Shown: positions 20,482 through 31,009, numbered from the stretch's first letter. The stretch: DNA of 64,000 nt from Bacteroidota bacterium (GCA_024640255.1 JAHEFI010000001.1:248001-312000), one strand, 5' to 3'. Program-made: numbers and translations. Notes: generated by a model not told the origin, from the letters alone.

Positions 20482-21153
20482 ATGGCAGAAGCAGGACATA
20501 GCTCAAACAAGTTACATTTTCAATTAGATAGGATTTCTTTTTTTACTGATGGCGTTTTTGCAATTGCCATCACTTTATTAGTGATAGAATTTAAAGTGCC
20601 TGTTATTGAACATGCTACTGACGAGGCTTTATGGCATTCATTAAAAGAAATGTCATGGAAAATGCTTGGGTTTATAATTAGCTTTTGTATTGTTGGATAT
20701 TATTGGTCTGTTCATCACCGTATTTTTGGATATGTAGAAAAGTATACCACCAGACTTTTATGGCTTAATTTACTTTTCTTATTCTCGGTGGTACTATTGC
20801 CTTTTACCTCAGGCTTATTAGGAGAGTACGCGGCAGATTCTGAATTACACTTGCCGTATGCAGTATATGTTATTAATATTTGCTTAACTGCTACTATGAA
20901 TGCGATTTTATGGTTCTATTTAACCAATCATAATTTAGACTTATTCACTCATAAGATTTCAAGAGAGAGAATTCTGTTAGGATTCTATTTTACGCTAGTT
21001 GTACCTATAATATTTTTAATTTCTCTTGGTGCGGTATTTATTAATCCAACAGTGGGTAGATTAATTCCTTTATTAATACCATTTGTATTAAGATATGGTA
21101 TGGTAGGATTGAGTGCCAGAGCTGCTGCTAATGAAAAAAATAATAAAAGCTAA
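20482..21153 (+). CDS. TMEM175/DUF1211-family channel-like protein
   Basis: RISFFTDGVFAIAITLLVIEFKVP signature. Confidence 0.85.
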   Translation: MAEAGHSSNKLHFQLDRISFFTDGVFAIAITLLVIEFKVPVIEHATDEALWHSLKEMSWKMLGFIISFCIVGYYWSVHHRIFGYVEKYTTRLLWLNLLFLFSVVLLPFTSGLLGEYAADSELHLPYAVYVINICLTATMNAILWFYLTNHNLDLFTHKISRERILLGFYFTLVVPIIFLISLGAVFINPTVGRLIPLLIPFVLRYGMVGLSARAAANEKNNKS

Positions 21154-21185
21154 AATCTCTTCGAAAAATATATTAAACGATTGCT

Positions 21186-23051
21186 ATGAAAAAATTCTTT
21201 ATTTTATGTCTATTCATTGTGCCATTCAATTATTTAAATGCGCAGTATTATAAAGACCTAGAATTCAATTTATCTGATTCTTTGAAATTAGTTGAAAATT
21301 CAAAGTCTTATGAAAAAAAGATTGATATTTTAATGAATATTGGTATGCGATACCAATGGGCAAAAGGAGATACAGCAATTTTATATTTTAATAAAGCAAT
21401 AGATGTTGCAAAACAAAATAATGATCAAATATTAGAGTTCATTGCAATTTCTAATATATCAATGACTTTAAATCAGACAATTGGAAATTATCCTTTAGGC
21501 TTACATTATGCAACAGAGTCAATAAAACTTGCAAATAAAATTTCAAATTTTTCTGACAGTTTAAGGGGATGGTATTATTATAATTTATCTTTTAGTTACG
21601 GTTATTTACATAATAAAGAGCTTGCCACAAAAAATATACTTGGACGTTGGCCAATTAGTAGAAGATTAAAACCAGGTTTTGCAGATGGAAATATAGGTAA
21701 AGCCTATTATATTATTGAAGAATATGATTCTGCGACAAAATACAATAGATCGGTAATAGATTATTATAATGAATTTCCGTATGAAAAAAGATGGAGTGGC
21801 GCATATATAGTTGGTGGAGATATATTTAGAGCATTAAAGCAATATGACTCAGCAATTATATATTACAAATTGGCAATTCCGTTGACATTTATTAGTTCTT
21901 TATATAAAGATTATTTAGAAGCAGCTTCTGGGTTAACTAGTGCTTATGCTGCGACTAATCAATACGATTCTGCAATTTATTATGGAACACAGGTTGTAAA
22001 GTATTCTGAAAAATTCACCTTTACTGAAGGTTTATTGAATGCATATAAGGTATTGTATCAAATGTATAAGAAACAAAATAGACTTGATAGTTCTTTTAAA
22101 TACCTTGAAAAATCACAACAATTAAGCGAACAATTATATAATTCTTCAAAAATAAATGAGGCACAGAATATTGCACTTGGAGAGGAGACAAAAGCAAAAG
22201 AAATGGCAGAACAAGAAGCTATTCAAAGAAGAAAACTAATAATAACTTCAATATGTTTACTACTATTTGCAATTGGCGTGTACTTGAATGGCAAGAGAAA
22301 GCAAAGAGAAAGATTAAGAAAGATAGAAGAAGATAGAAAAAATAATGAATTAGCTGCAGCCCGAGATTTACAACAAAGTATGCTTCCTAAGGAGAACCCT
22401 AAGCGAGTAGATTTAGATATTGCTACTTTTATAAGATCATCAACCGAAGTGGGGGGTGATTATTACGACTTCTTTCCTCAAGCTGATGGATCCATATTTA
22501 GTGTATGTGGAGATGCCACTGGGCATGGAGTTACTTCAGGAATGATGGTATCTGTTACTAAGGCTGGATTAAATGGAATAAGCCCAGTTAAGCCTAATAA
22601 GATATTACAAAGATTAAATGGTGTCGTTAAACGAATCGACCTAGGTACATTAAGAATGAGCTTAAATATTGCCGAAATCACTCAAGATGAGGTTTATTTA
22701 AGTTCAGCTGCAATGCCTCCAATTTATCTTTATAAGGCTTCAACTAAAACAATTGAAGAGTTTATGAATAATGGCTTACCACTTGGAGGATTAAGAGATG
22801 AGGAGTTTATATTAGAAGCAAGAAATTTTGAGTCAGGTGATGTATTGGTTCAATTGTCAGATGGTTTACCAGAGGCGCCTAATTCTAAAGGAGAGATGTA
22901 TGATTATGATAGATTAAGAAGTTTGATATTAGCATCGGTTCATTTATCATCCAAAGAAATCATTGATGTTTTAATGAAATCTGTAGATGAATGGATGGAA
23001 GGCAAACATAATCCGGATGATATAACATTGGTGGTTACAAAGAAAAAATAA
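21186..23051 (+). CDS. TPR-SpoIIE PP2C phosphatase, copy 1
   Basis: TPR-like N-terminus, TM, STEVGGDYYDFFPQADGS...CGDATGHGVTSGMMV. Confidence 0.9.
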   Translation: MKKFFILCLFIVPFNYLNAQYYKDLEFNLSDSLKLVENSKSYEKKIDILMNIGMRYQWAKGDTAILYFNKAIDVAKQNNDQILEFIAISNISMTLNQTIGNYPLGLHYATESIKLANKISNFSDSLRGWYYYNLSFSYGYLHNKELATKNILGRWPISRRLKPGFADGNIGKAYYIIEEYDSATKYNRSVIDYYNEFPYEKRWSGAYIVGGDIFRALKQYDSAIIYYKLAIPLTFISSLYKDYLEAASGLTSAYAATNQYDSAIYYGTQVVKYSEKFTFTEGLLNAYKVLYQMYKKQNRLDSSFKYLEKSQQLSEQLYNSSKINEAQNIALGEETKAKEMAEQEAIQRRKLIITSICLLLFAIGVYLNGKRKQRERLRKIEEDRKNNELAAARDLQQSMLPKENPKRVDLDIATFIRSSTEVGGDYYDFFPQADGSIFSVCGDATGHGVTSGMMVSVTKAGLNGISPVKPNKILQRLNGVVKRIDLGTLRMSLNIAEITQDEVYLSSAAMPPIYLYKASTKTIEEFMNNGLPLGGLRDEEFILEARNFESGDVLVQLSDGLPEAPNSKGEMYDYDRLRSLILASVHLSSKEIIDVLMKSVDEWMEGKHNPDDITLVVTKKK

Positions 23052-23072
23052 ATTATTTTATAAACGATTGCT

Positions 23073-24965
23073 ATGAAAAAAATTATTTTTATTTTATTAG
23101 GTATTACATTTTTATCAACTTGTTTAAATGCACAGTTTGATAATAACTTTCATTTTGGTGATTCTATTAAAATGGCAGAATCGATTCAAGATAGTAAAGC
23201 TAAGACTGATTTATATATTAAAATAGGTAGTAATTATGTTTACTATAAGGGAGATTCTAGTTTATATTACTTAAATATTGCAAAAGATATAGCTCAAAAA
23301 AATAATCTTTATGATAGATTAATATATGCTGATTTCTATATTTCAAATGTATATAAAGGTGTTTTAGGAAACTATCCCCTAGGAATTTTTTACGCTTTTG
23401 AGATGTTAAAAGATTATGATTTGGTTAAAGAACACAATTCAAAAATAGAAAACATTTCTTTCAATAACGTTGCTTCAGCGTATTTTACTATTGCAGATGC
23501 ATATTCATATTTAGGAAATAAAGAAAAAACAAAGGAGTATATTAATAAGTTTTTTTCTACAATTAGATTAGACACTTTGAATACTACTTTACAAGGAAAT
23601 TATATTAGCAATACAAGTAAAATATTTTTTCAAATCAGAGAATTGGATAGTGCTTATAAATATATTCAACAAGGAATTGCAATAAATAATACATTTTCAA
23701 CTAAGTGGAGCTTTCCTTTCATGATGATGGGAGATGTGCTTTTAGCAAAAAAAGAGTATCAAAAAGCTATTTACAATTATAAAGCAGCTATACCATTGGC
23801 TATTCCATGGAAATTTTATAAAGATGTTTTTCAATGTAATTATGGGATTGCTTCTGCATATTTTAATTTAAACAAAATTGACTCTGCGATTTATTATGCA
23901 ACAGAAGTACAAAAAATGTCTAAAACAATAACATTTACTGAGGGTTCATTAAAAAATAGTTTACTTCTTTATTCTTTATATAAAATAAAAAATAATAAAG
24001 ATAGCGCTTTAAAGTATATCGAAATGGCTGAAGATCTTAGAAATAATATTTTTAATAATATTAAGGCTAATGATGCTCAAAATATGGCTATTAATGAAGA
24101 AGTTAAACAAAGAGAATTGAGAGAGCAAAAAGCCAAGCAACAAAAAATATTAATTATAACAGGAATTTGCGCAATTCTTTTGGCTATTGGAATTTATCTA
24201 AATGGTAAACGTAAACAAAAAGAACGTTTAAGACAAATTGAAGAAGAAAGAAAGAACAGTGAACTAAGGGCTGCAAGAGATTTACAACAAAGTATGCTTC
24301 CAAAAGAGAATCCTAAAAGATCAGATTTAGATATTGCTACTTTCATAAGATCATCAACCGAAGTGGGGGGTGATTATTATGACTTCTTCCCACAGGCAGA
24401 TGGCTCTATATTTAGTGTGTGTGGAGATGCCACTGGGCATGGAGTTACATCTGGAATGATGGTATCCGTTGCTAAAGCTGGATTAAACGGAATTAGCCCA
24501 GTGAAACCTAATAAAATTTTACAAAGATTGAACGGTGTTGTTAAGAGAATAGACCTTGGCACACTTAGAATGAGTTTAAATATTGCTGAAATTACACAAG
24601 ATGAGGTTTATTTAAGTTCGGCTGCAATGCCTCCAATTTACCTTTATAAGGCTTCAACGAAATCTATCGAGGAGTTTATGAATAATGGGTTGCCTTTAGG
24701 TGGATTAAGAGATGAAGAGTTTGTATTGGAAGCAAGAAATTTTGAATCAGGTGATGTATTGGTTCAATTGTCAGATGGTTTACCTGAGGCGCCTAATTCT
24801 AAAGGAGAGATGTATGATTATGATAGATTAAGAAGTTTGATATTGGCATCGGTTCATTTATCATCTAAAGAAATCATTGATGTGTTAATGAAATCAGTAG
24901 ATGAGTGGATGGAAGGAAAACATAATCCAGATGATATCACATTGGTTGTAACTAAGAAAAAATAG
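23073..24965 (+). CDS. TPR-SpoIIE PP2C phosphatase, copy 2
   Basis: Catalytic domain nearly identical to copy 1; diverged sensor. Confidence 0.9.
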   Translation: MKKIIFILLGITFLSTCLNAQFDNNFHFGDSIKMAESIQDSKAKTDLYIKIGSNYVYYKGDSSLYYLNIAKDIAQKNNLYDRLIYADFYISNVYKGVLGNYPLGIFYAFEMLKDYDLVKEHNSKIENISFNNVASAYFTIADAYSYLGNKEKTKEYINKFFSTIRLDTLNTTLQGNYISNTSKIFFQIRELDSAYKYIQQGIAINNTFSTKWSFPFMMMGDVLLAKKEYQKAIYNYKAAIPLAIPWKFYKDVFQCNYGIASAYFNLNKIDSAIYYATEVQKMSKTITFTEGSLKNSLLLYSLYKIKNNKDSALKYIEMAEDLRNNIFNNIKANDAQNMAINEEVKQRELREQKAKQQKILIITGICAILLAIGIYLNGKRKQKERLRQIEEERKNSELRAARDLQQSMLPKENPKRSDLDIATFIRSSTEVGGDYYDFFPQADGSIFSVCGDATGHGVTSGMMVSVAKAGLNGISPVKPNKILQRLNGVVKRIDLGTLRMSLNIAEITQDEVYLSSAAMPPIYLYKASTKSIEEFMNNGLPLGGLRDEEFVLEARNFESGDVLVQLSDGLPEAPNSKGEMYDYDRLRSLILASVHLSSKEIIDVLMKSVDEWMEGKHNPDDITLVVTKKK

Positions 24966-24968
24966 AGT

Positions 24969-26867
24969 ATGAAAAAAATTGCATCTTTTTTAATTGTAAC
25001 ATTAATTGTTAGTCCATTATTTTCTCAAGAAAATATTAATGAATATAATAATTTATCATTTACCGAAAAAATTAAGGATAGTATTGGTATTATAAATAGT
25101 ATGTCAAATACAAAAGAAAAAGCACTTTATTTTGACAAATTAGCTACTTATTATTTTTATTCTAATTCAGACTCTTCTTTAAAGTATATGTTAAAGTCGG
25201 AAAGTTTAGCTAAAAAGCTCAACTTGCCAATACTTGCTGCTGACAATCATGTTTATTTAAGTATGTTGTATAGAATGATGAAAAGTAATTATTCTACTTC
25301 TTTATATTATGCAAATTTGGCCAAAAAAGAAGTTGAAGTAGAAAACATTACAGATTCTTCGTTTCAAGCAAATTTATTTATGCAATTTTTAGGTATTTAT
25401 GCAAGTCTTGGTAATTTCTCCAAAGTTAAAAAAATGCTTAATGAAAATGCATATCAAATTATGAATCCTGGTAAAACCTCGGAGTCAATTTGGACAACAA
25501 TAGGTATGATCGGTGTTTATTATAATCAAATAAATGAATTTGATTCTGCTATCAAATATTCTTATTTAGCGCTAGACCTAAATAAAAGCCTCCCTTTAGC
25601 AAAGAAGTGGGGATTCCCTTATTACATTCTCGGAGACAGTTATTTAAAAACTAAACAATATCAAAAGGCAATTGATATACTTAATGAAGGAAAAGAAATT
25701 ATTTTATCAAATAATTTCGAAAAAGATATTGCTGAATCTTATGAAATAATAGCAGATGCAAATTTTCAACTTAATAATATAGATTCCGCTATTTATTATG
25801 CAAATTTATCTTACCAAATGAGCGAAAAAATTGCATATGTTGATGCGATTTTAAAATCAAGTACTTTATTGTCTTCTATTTATAATAAAATAAATAAAGT
25901 TGATAGCGCGTATAAATATTTGTCTATTAGTAACAAAATAAAAGATTTACTAGCAGATAAGTCAAAATTAAATGAAATAGAAAATATCACTTTAAATGAA
26001 GAAGTTAGACAACAACAAAAAGATGAAGAGGATTCAAATAGAAAAAAACTTATCATTGGATTTGGTTTAACCTTCATTATTGGGTTTACTTGGCTAACTG
26101 TATACAATAGAATGAAGCAGAAGAATAAGATTCGACAAATAGAAGAAGATAGAAAAAACAATGAATTAAAAGCAGCGAGAGACCTTCAATTAAGTTTTCT
26201 ACCTAAAAGTCTCCCTAATAGAAATGATTTAGATATAGCAACTTTTATTAGATCTTCTACAGAGGTTGGCGGAGACTATTATGACTTCTTTCCTCAGGAT
26301 AATGGGAATATATACTCCATTTGTGGTGATGCCACTGGTCATGGAGTAACTTCTGGAATGATGGTCTCAATAACTAAGGCAGGTTTGAATGGTATTGATG
26401 CACTAGCTCCCAATATAATACTTCAAAAATTAAATAAGGTTGTCAAAAAGGTAGACCTAGGCACATTAAGAATGAGTTTAAATATTGTTGAAATAAGCAA
26501 TAATGAATTGAATATCAGTTCAGCTGCTATGCCACCTATTTATCTTTATAAGGCTAATTCAAACACCGTAGAGGAAATTATGAATAGCGGCCTTCCTTTA
26601 GGAGGCTTAAGACATGAAGATTTTGATCAATTAACAAGATCTTTTGAACCTGGTGACGTGCTTATTCAGCTTTCTGATGGACTTCCAGAAGCTCCTAATA
26701 AAAGCGGCGAAATGTATGATTATGACAGATTGAGATCTTTAATTCAAACTGCTTGCAGCCAATCAGCACAAGAAATCATAAACACATTAGTTCAATCAGT
26801 TGATTTATGGATGGGTGGTTCTCATAATCCAGACGATATTACCTTGGTGGTGATTAAGAAGAAGTAA
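24969..26867 (+). CDS. TPR-SpoIIE PP2C phosphatase, copy 3
   Basis: Same architecture; STEVGGDYYDFFPQDNGN. Confidence 0.9.
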   Translation: MKKIASFLIVTLIVSPLFSQENINEYNNLSFTEKIKDSIGIINSMSNTKEKALYFDKLATYYFYSNSDSSLKYMLKSESLAKKLNLPILAADNHVYLSMLYRMMKSNYSTSLYYANLAKKEVEVENITDSSFQANLFMQFLGIYASLGNFSKVKKMLNENAYQIMNPGKTSESIWTTIGMIGVYYNQINEFDSAIKYSYLALDLNKSLPLAKKWGFPYYILGDSYLKTKQYQKAIDILNEGKEIILSNNFEKDIAESYEIIADANFQLNNIDSAIYYANLSYQMSEKIAYVDAILKSSTLLSSIYNKINKVDSAYKYLSISNKIKDLLADKSKLNEIENITLNEEVRQQQKDEEDSNRKKLIIGFGLTFIIGFTWLTVYNRMKQKNKIRQIEEDRKNNELKAARDLQLSFLPKSLPNRNDLDIATFIRSSTEVGGDYYDFFPQDNGNIYSICGDATGHGVTSGMMVSITKAGLNGIDALAPNIILQKLNKVVKKVDLGTLRMSLNIVEISNNELNISSAAMPPIYLYKANSNTVEEIMNSGLPLGGLRHEDFDQLTRSFEPGDVLIQLSDGLPEAPNKSGEMYDYDRLRSLIQTACSQSAQEIINTLVQSVDLWMGGSHNPDDITLVVIKKK

Positions 26868-26869
26868 AC

Positions 26870-28738
26870 ATGAAAAAAGCAACAATTTTCTCTTTATTAT
26901 TTTTTTGCTTCATAAGCAATGCAACAGCACAATTTAAAGAAAAAAAAATAATTAATGTTAATGATTCCCTTCAATTGATTGAGAGAAGCACATCATATGT
27001 CAAAAAGCATACGATTTTTATGAATTTGGGGAAGTATTATCAATATTATAAAGGTGATAGTGCCATAGGGTACTTTTTAAAAGCTGTAAATATTGCTAGA
27101 GAAAATAACGACCAAGTAAATTTATACATCTCTCTAAGTTATTTATCCATTACTGCTAGGCAGACTGTAGGAAATTATCCTTTAGCCTTAAGTTCAGCCA
27201 TAGAGTCTTTAAAAGTTGCCAATTCAATAAAAAATAAAGAGGATATTAAGAGAGAGTGGTGCTTGCAAAATTTAGCACAAACTTATGCAAGCTTAAATAA
27301 TAAAAATTTAGCATTAAAATATATTAATGAAACTTGGCCGATTTATGAAAGATCAAATCCGGATTTTAAACCCTTTGAATTAGCAAGAACATATTTTGAG
27401 ATCAATGAATATGACTCTTCCTATATCTACATAAAAAAAGCAGTTGAATTTGAAAATAAAAAACCTTTTGAAAAAAGAATAGGTACAGCATATATTGGAA
27501 TGGCCAATGTTTATAGTGCAAGAAATCACTTTGATTCTGCAATTATCTATTATAAAATATCAATTCCTCATTCTTATATTAAGTCTGTTAGAAAAGATTA
27601 TCTGGAAGCGACTTCTGGAATGGCCAAAGCATATTTTAACCTAAATCAAATTGATTCTGCAATACATTATAGCAATGAGGTTGTAAAAAATTCGATTGAT
27701 TTTACTTATAATGAAGGTCTATTAATTTCATTTAATATATTATACAAGTCATTTAAAATCGGCAATAAAAGTGACAGTGCTTTAAAATATTTAGAAAAGT
27801 ATGAACAGTTAACTGAAAAATTACATAATGCTTCAAAAAACAATGATGCTCAAAATTTAGCTCTATTAGAGGTTGCCAAAATAAAGGAATTAGAAGAAGA
27901 AAAAGCATTACAACAAAAAAAGCTAATTACTGTATCTATTATTTTAATTCTTTCATTGATTTTAGTTTTTATAAATGGAAAAAGAAAACAAAAATTGTTA
28001 ATACAAAAAAATGAAGAAGCACGAAAAAATAAAGAATTACAAGCTGCAAAAGATTTACAATTAAGTTTATTGTCTAAAAAAAATCCACAAAGATCAGATT
28101 TAGATATAGCTACTTATATAAGATCGTCAACTGAGGTAGGTGGTGATTATTATGATTTTACTACTTTATCTGATGGATCTATTATTTCTATTTGTGGAGA
28201 CGCAACTGGTCACGGTGTTGCTTCTGGCATGATGGTATCAGTAACTAAAGCGGGTTTAAAAGGAATTGGGATAGAACAGCTATCTGCAACTTTATATAAA
28301 TTGAATAATGTTGTAAAAGAAATGAATTTAGGAGTATTGCGAATGAGCTTAAATATGGCTAAAATTTCTACAAATTCTATTGAATTATGTTCTGCCGCAA
28401 TGCCACCCATTTATTTATATAACAATACTACTAATTCTGTCGAAGAGATATCGGAACAAGGCCTTCCATTAGGTGGGTTGAAAAATGCTGATTATGAAAC
28501 AATTACAAGATCTTTTGAGCCCGGTGATTTGCTTATTCAGCTTTCTGATGGACTTCCAGAAGCTCCTAATAAAAGCGGAGAAATGTATGATTATGACAGA
28601 TTGAGGTCCTTAATTCAAACTGCTTGCAGCCAATCAGCACAAGAAATCATAAACACATTAGTTCAATCAGTTGATTTATGGATGGGTGGCTCTCATAATC
28701 CAGACGATATTACCTTGGTGGTGATTAAGAAGAAGTAA
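26870..28738 (+). CDS. TPR-SpoIIE PP2C phosphatase, copy 4
   Basis: Same architecture; STEVGGDYYDFTTLSDGS. Confidence 0.9.
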   Translation: MKKATIFSLLFFCFISNATAQFKEKKIINVNDSLQLIERSTSYVKKHTIFMNLGKYYQYYKGDSAIGYFLKAVNIARENNDQVNLYISLSYLSITARQTVGNYPLALSSAIESLKVANSIKNKEDIKREWCLQNLAQTYASLNNKNLALKYINETWPIYERSNPDFKPFELARTYFEINEYDSSYIYIKKAVEFENKKPFEKRIGTAYIGMANVYSARNHFDSAIIYYKISIPHSYIKSVRKDYLEATSGMAKAYFNLNQIDSAIHYSNEVVKNSIDFTYNEGLLISFNILYKSFKIGNKSDSALKYLEKYEQLTEKLHNASKNNDAQNLALLEVAKIKELEEEKALQQKKLITVSIILILSLILVFINGKRKQKLLIQKNEEARKNKELQAAKDLQLSLLSKKNPQRSDLDIATYIRSSTEVGGDYYDFTTLSDGSIISICGDATGHGVASGMMVSVTKAGLKGIGIEQLSATLYKLNNVVKEMNLGVLRMSLNMAKISTNSIELCSAAMPPIYLYNNTTNSVEEISEQGLPLGGLKNADYETITRSFEPGDLLIQLSDGLPEAPNKSGEMYDYDRLRSLIQTACSQSAQEIINTLVQSVDLWMGGSHNPDDITLVVIKKK

Positions 28739-28755
28739 TTAATTAATTAATTAAT
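28736..28755. repeat. (TAAT)5 microsatellite at convergent stop codons
   Basis: taattaattaattaattaat starting at the stop of SpoIIE copy 4. Confidence 0.85.
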
Positions 28756-29506
28756 ACTCTTTATTATTTAATTGTTTAAGTAGCTTGTTATTTAACTCTT
28801 TTGCTATTTGCATTACATATAAGTAATAATCGCATCTTCCCATCATTTTATTAACAGACAGTCGTAGTTCTGGAGCTGTTATTTTACTTCTAAATGATGG
28901 AATTGTTTTAAAATCTTCTAATTGCTCAGCGTTAGATCTTGTTTGAAAAGGTAATTTTGCTGTAGTGTCTAGGATAAAGCCAAATGAAAAGGATTTTCCC
29001 ATAAATTCATTCATATCTTCATCTAATACAGTATTATTTATGGCAAGTTTACCATATAAAGCTTCATAATATTGTGCAATTAACTTTTTAGTCTCATTAT
29101 TTTTTATAAAACTTAAACTCCCAGAAGAGATAGTGTTTTTATAGGAAGCATTATTAATGAATAGTCCAATTCCATATCTGGTGTTTACATATGTCTTAAT
29201 AATAGAGTCTACTAGTTCATTTTCATTTATTTTTTGATGACTATAGGCAAATGAAAAATCTTTAATCTTTTCAAATTGTTTTAATGCACTAGTGTATTCT
29301 TCAATTCTATTGTCAATTTCACTAGAATCTTGTCTTAAATCATCAATCATGGCCACCAAATTTTGATTTTTATGATTCTCAATAACTTGATGCTCTCTAA
29401 TATTTTCAGCAAAAAATCCTAGTGTAACAGCTGCAAAAAGCATAATAAACTCAGTTATATACTCTTTCCACTTCTTAGGATGATGAGAATGATGATGTAC
29501 TTCCAT
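28751..29506 (-). CDS. MEVHH-family single-TM protein (subtype HHHSHHPKKWKEY), array 1 gene 4
   Basis: MEVHHHSHHPKKWKEYITEFIMLFAAVTLGFFAENIREHQV. Confidence 0.75.
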   Translation of the reverse strand: MEVHHHSHHPKKWKEYITEFIMLFAAVTLGFFAENIREHQVIENHKNQNLVAMIDDLRQDSSEIDNRIEEYTSALKQFEKIKDFSFAYSHQKINENELVDSIIKTYVNTRYGIGLFINNASYKNTISSGSLSFIKNNETKKLIAQYYEALYGKLAINNTVLDEDMNEFMGKSFSFGFILDTTAKLPFQTRSNAEQLEDFKTIPSFRSKITAPELRLSVNKMMGRCDYYLYVMQIAKELNNKLLKQLNNKEY

Positions 29507-29507
29507 T

Positions 29508-30281
29508 TTAGTGATTTAATTCTTCTTGTATAATTTTAATTAACTCTATAGCTTTTGCTTTTTGATCAATAGCCATTGCTCTGTATACAAATAATTGTCC
29601 TGTATATATAAAAGTTTTATTTGATAGTTTAAACATGTCAGCAGGATTTTTACTTAAAAACTTACTTCCTGTTTTAACATAAATCTTATTTATTTTATCT
29701 TTTTTTAAAGTTACAATTGATTTGCCATTTAATACATTGCCGGAATAGTCGAAAAGTCTTGCATACATCACATTGCTTCTTTCAGTTAATACATCTTGAA
29801 ATGTGCTATTAAAACCCTCTTCTTGTCCCTTAATTCTGTCTTGCCCTTTTATATAATCCTTGATTTTATCATTTATAACTTTGTTTTTAATTAATCGAAA
29901 TCCTCCAGCATTTTTTAATTGGTCAATTGTTCCATTTGCGTATTGTAAAATCACTTCAGTGTCAACCATGTTTTCTGCCCAAATATATGCACTGTCTGCA
30001 CTTTTTACTTCCCAATTGTCTTCGTAAACTATATCTGATAATTTTCGTCCATAATCATATACCTCTTTCATATTAATTTCTTTACGACTAATATCATCTA
30101 TATCAATTTTCAAGTCTGTTAGCATGCTAACTAAATAGTCATGCTCTTTATGTCTTTCTGCTCTGTATTCAAGATAAGATTCTGCCATAAATCCAGCAAA
30201 AACAGCCATAAATAGCATAAAGAATTCTGAAATATACTCTTTCCATTTCTTAGGATGATGAGAATGATGATGTACTTCCAT
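29508..30281 (-). CDS. MEVHH-family single-TM protein (subtype HHHSHHPKKWKEY), array 1 gene 3
   Basis: MEVHHHSHHPKKWKEYISEFFMLFMAVFAGFMAESYLEYRAE; TAATG overlap with the upstream gene. Confidence 0.75.
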   Translation of the reverse strand: MEVHHHSHHPKKWKEYISEFFMLFMAVFAGFMAESYLEYRAERHKEHDYLVSMLTDLKIDIDDISRKEINMKEVYDYGRKLSDIVYEDNWEVKSADSAYIWAENMVDTEVILQYANGTIDQLKNAGGFRLIKNKVINDKIKDYIKGQDRIKGQEEGFNSTFQDVLTERSNVMYARLFDYSGNVLNGKSIVTLKKDKINKIYVKTGSKFLSKNPADMFKLSNKTFIYTGQLFVYRAMAIDQKAKAIELIKIIQEELNH

Positions 30282-31009
30282 TATTTATATTTTGCATTAA
30301 TCAATTTGACTGCCTTATTACTATATAAGTTTATTGAATCAATATCTCCAAGAAAGCCTATATAGGCCAATTTAAAGTTAGTGATTGTGTAAGCTACTTT
30401 TTTTACAACTAAAGGATTTGGAGGTTTAATTCCCTTTTTATCTGGAATTTCATCCATTTTAAAGGATAATATATCATTATAATATTCATGTTCTGTTAGA
30501 TCTTCTAACTGCTCCTTAAGCTTACTTCTTAAGCGTACAGTTTCGGCTTCAACAGTTTTATAATCAAGAATAAAAAAATTAATTTTTGAAATATAATATG
30601 CTAATTCTGTATTCTCCTCATTTCTAAAATAACCTTTTGCATCAGCCTCGTTTCTGCTTTTATCATTTTGGTTAAAATCCCAATAAGCTAAATGATTAAA
30701 AAGTAATCGATAATATAATTTTTGATTGATTTCGTTTGGATCCATTTTTAATATAGGAAAAACGCTGTCACATGTAGCAAACTTTTTCTCATAATCTTGC
30801 TGATGAAATTCTAATTGTTTTAAATCTCTTTCAATATCCAAGGCAACAATCTTCATTAATTCTGTCTTCTTTTCATTCTCTGCTAGGTGTTCTCTTATAT
30901 TTTCGGCAAAAAAACCAAGAGTTACAGCCGCAAACAACATTACAAATTCAATAATGTATTCAGACCATTTCTTTTTATGAGTAGGATGGTGTGGGTGATG
31001 TACTTCCAT
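30281..31009 (-). CDS. MEVHH-family single-TM protein (subtype HHPHHPTHKKKWSEY), array 1 gene 2
   Basis: MEVHHPHHPTHKKKWSEYIIEFVMLFAAVTLGFFAENIREH; TAATG overlap. Confidence 0.75.
   Translation of the reverse strand: MEVHHPHHPTHKKKWSEYIIEFVMLFAAVTLGFFAENIREHLAENEKKTELMKIVALDIERDLKQLEFHQQDYEKKFATCDSVFPILKMDPNEINQKLYYRLLFNHLAYWDFNQNDKSRNEADAKGYFRNEENTELAYYISKINFFILDYKTVEAETVRLRSKLKEQLEDLTEHEYYNDILSFKMDEIPDKKGIKPPNPLVVKKVAYTITNFKLAYIGFLGDIDSINLYSNKAVKLINAKYK

Noticed and set aside
14345-28738. Gene for a cognate SigB-type sigma factor inside the cluster
   Set aside because: No ORF in the window shows sigma-70 family region 2/4 motifs; any sigma target must lie elsewhere.
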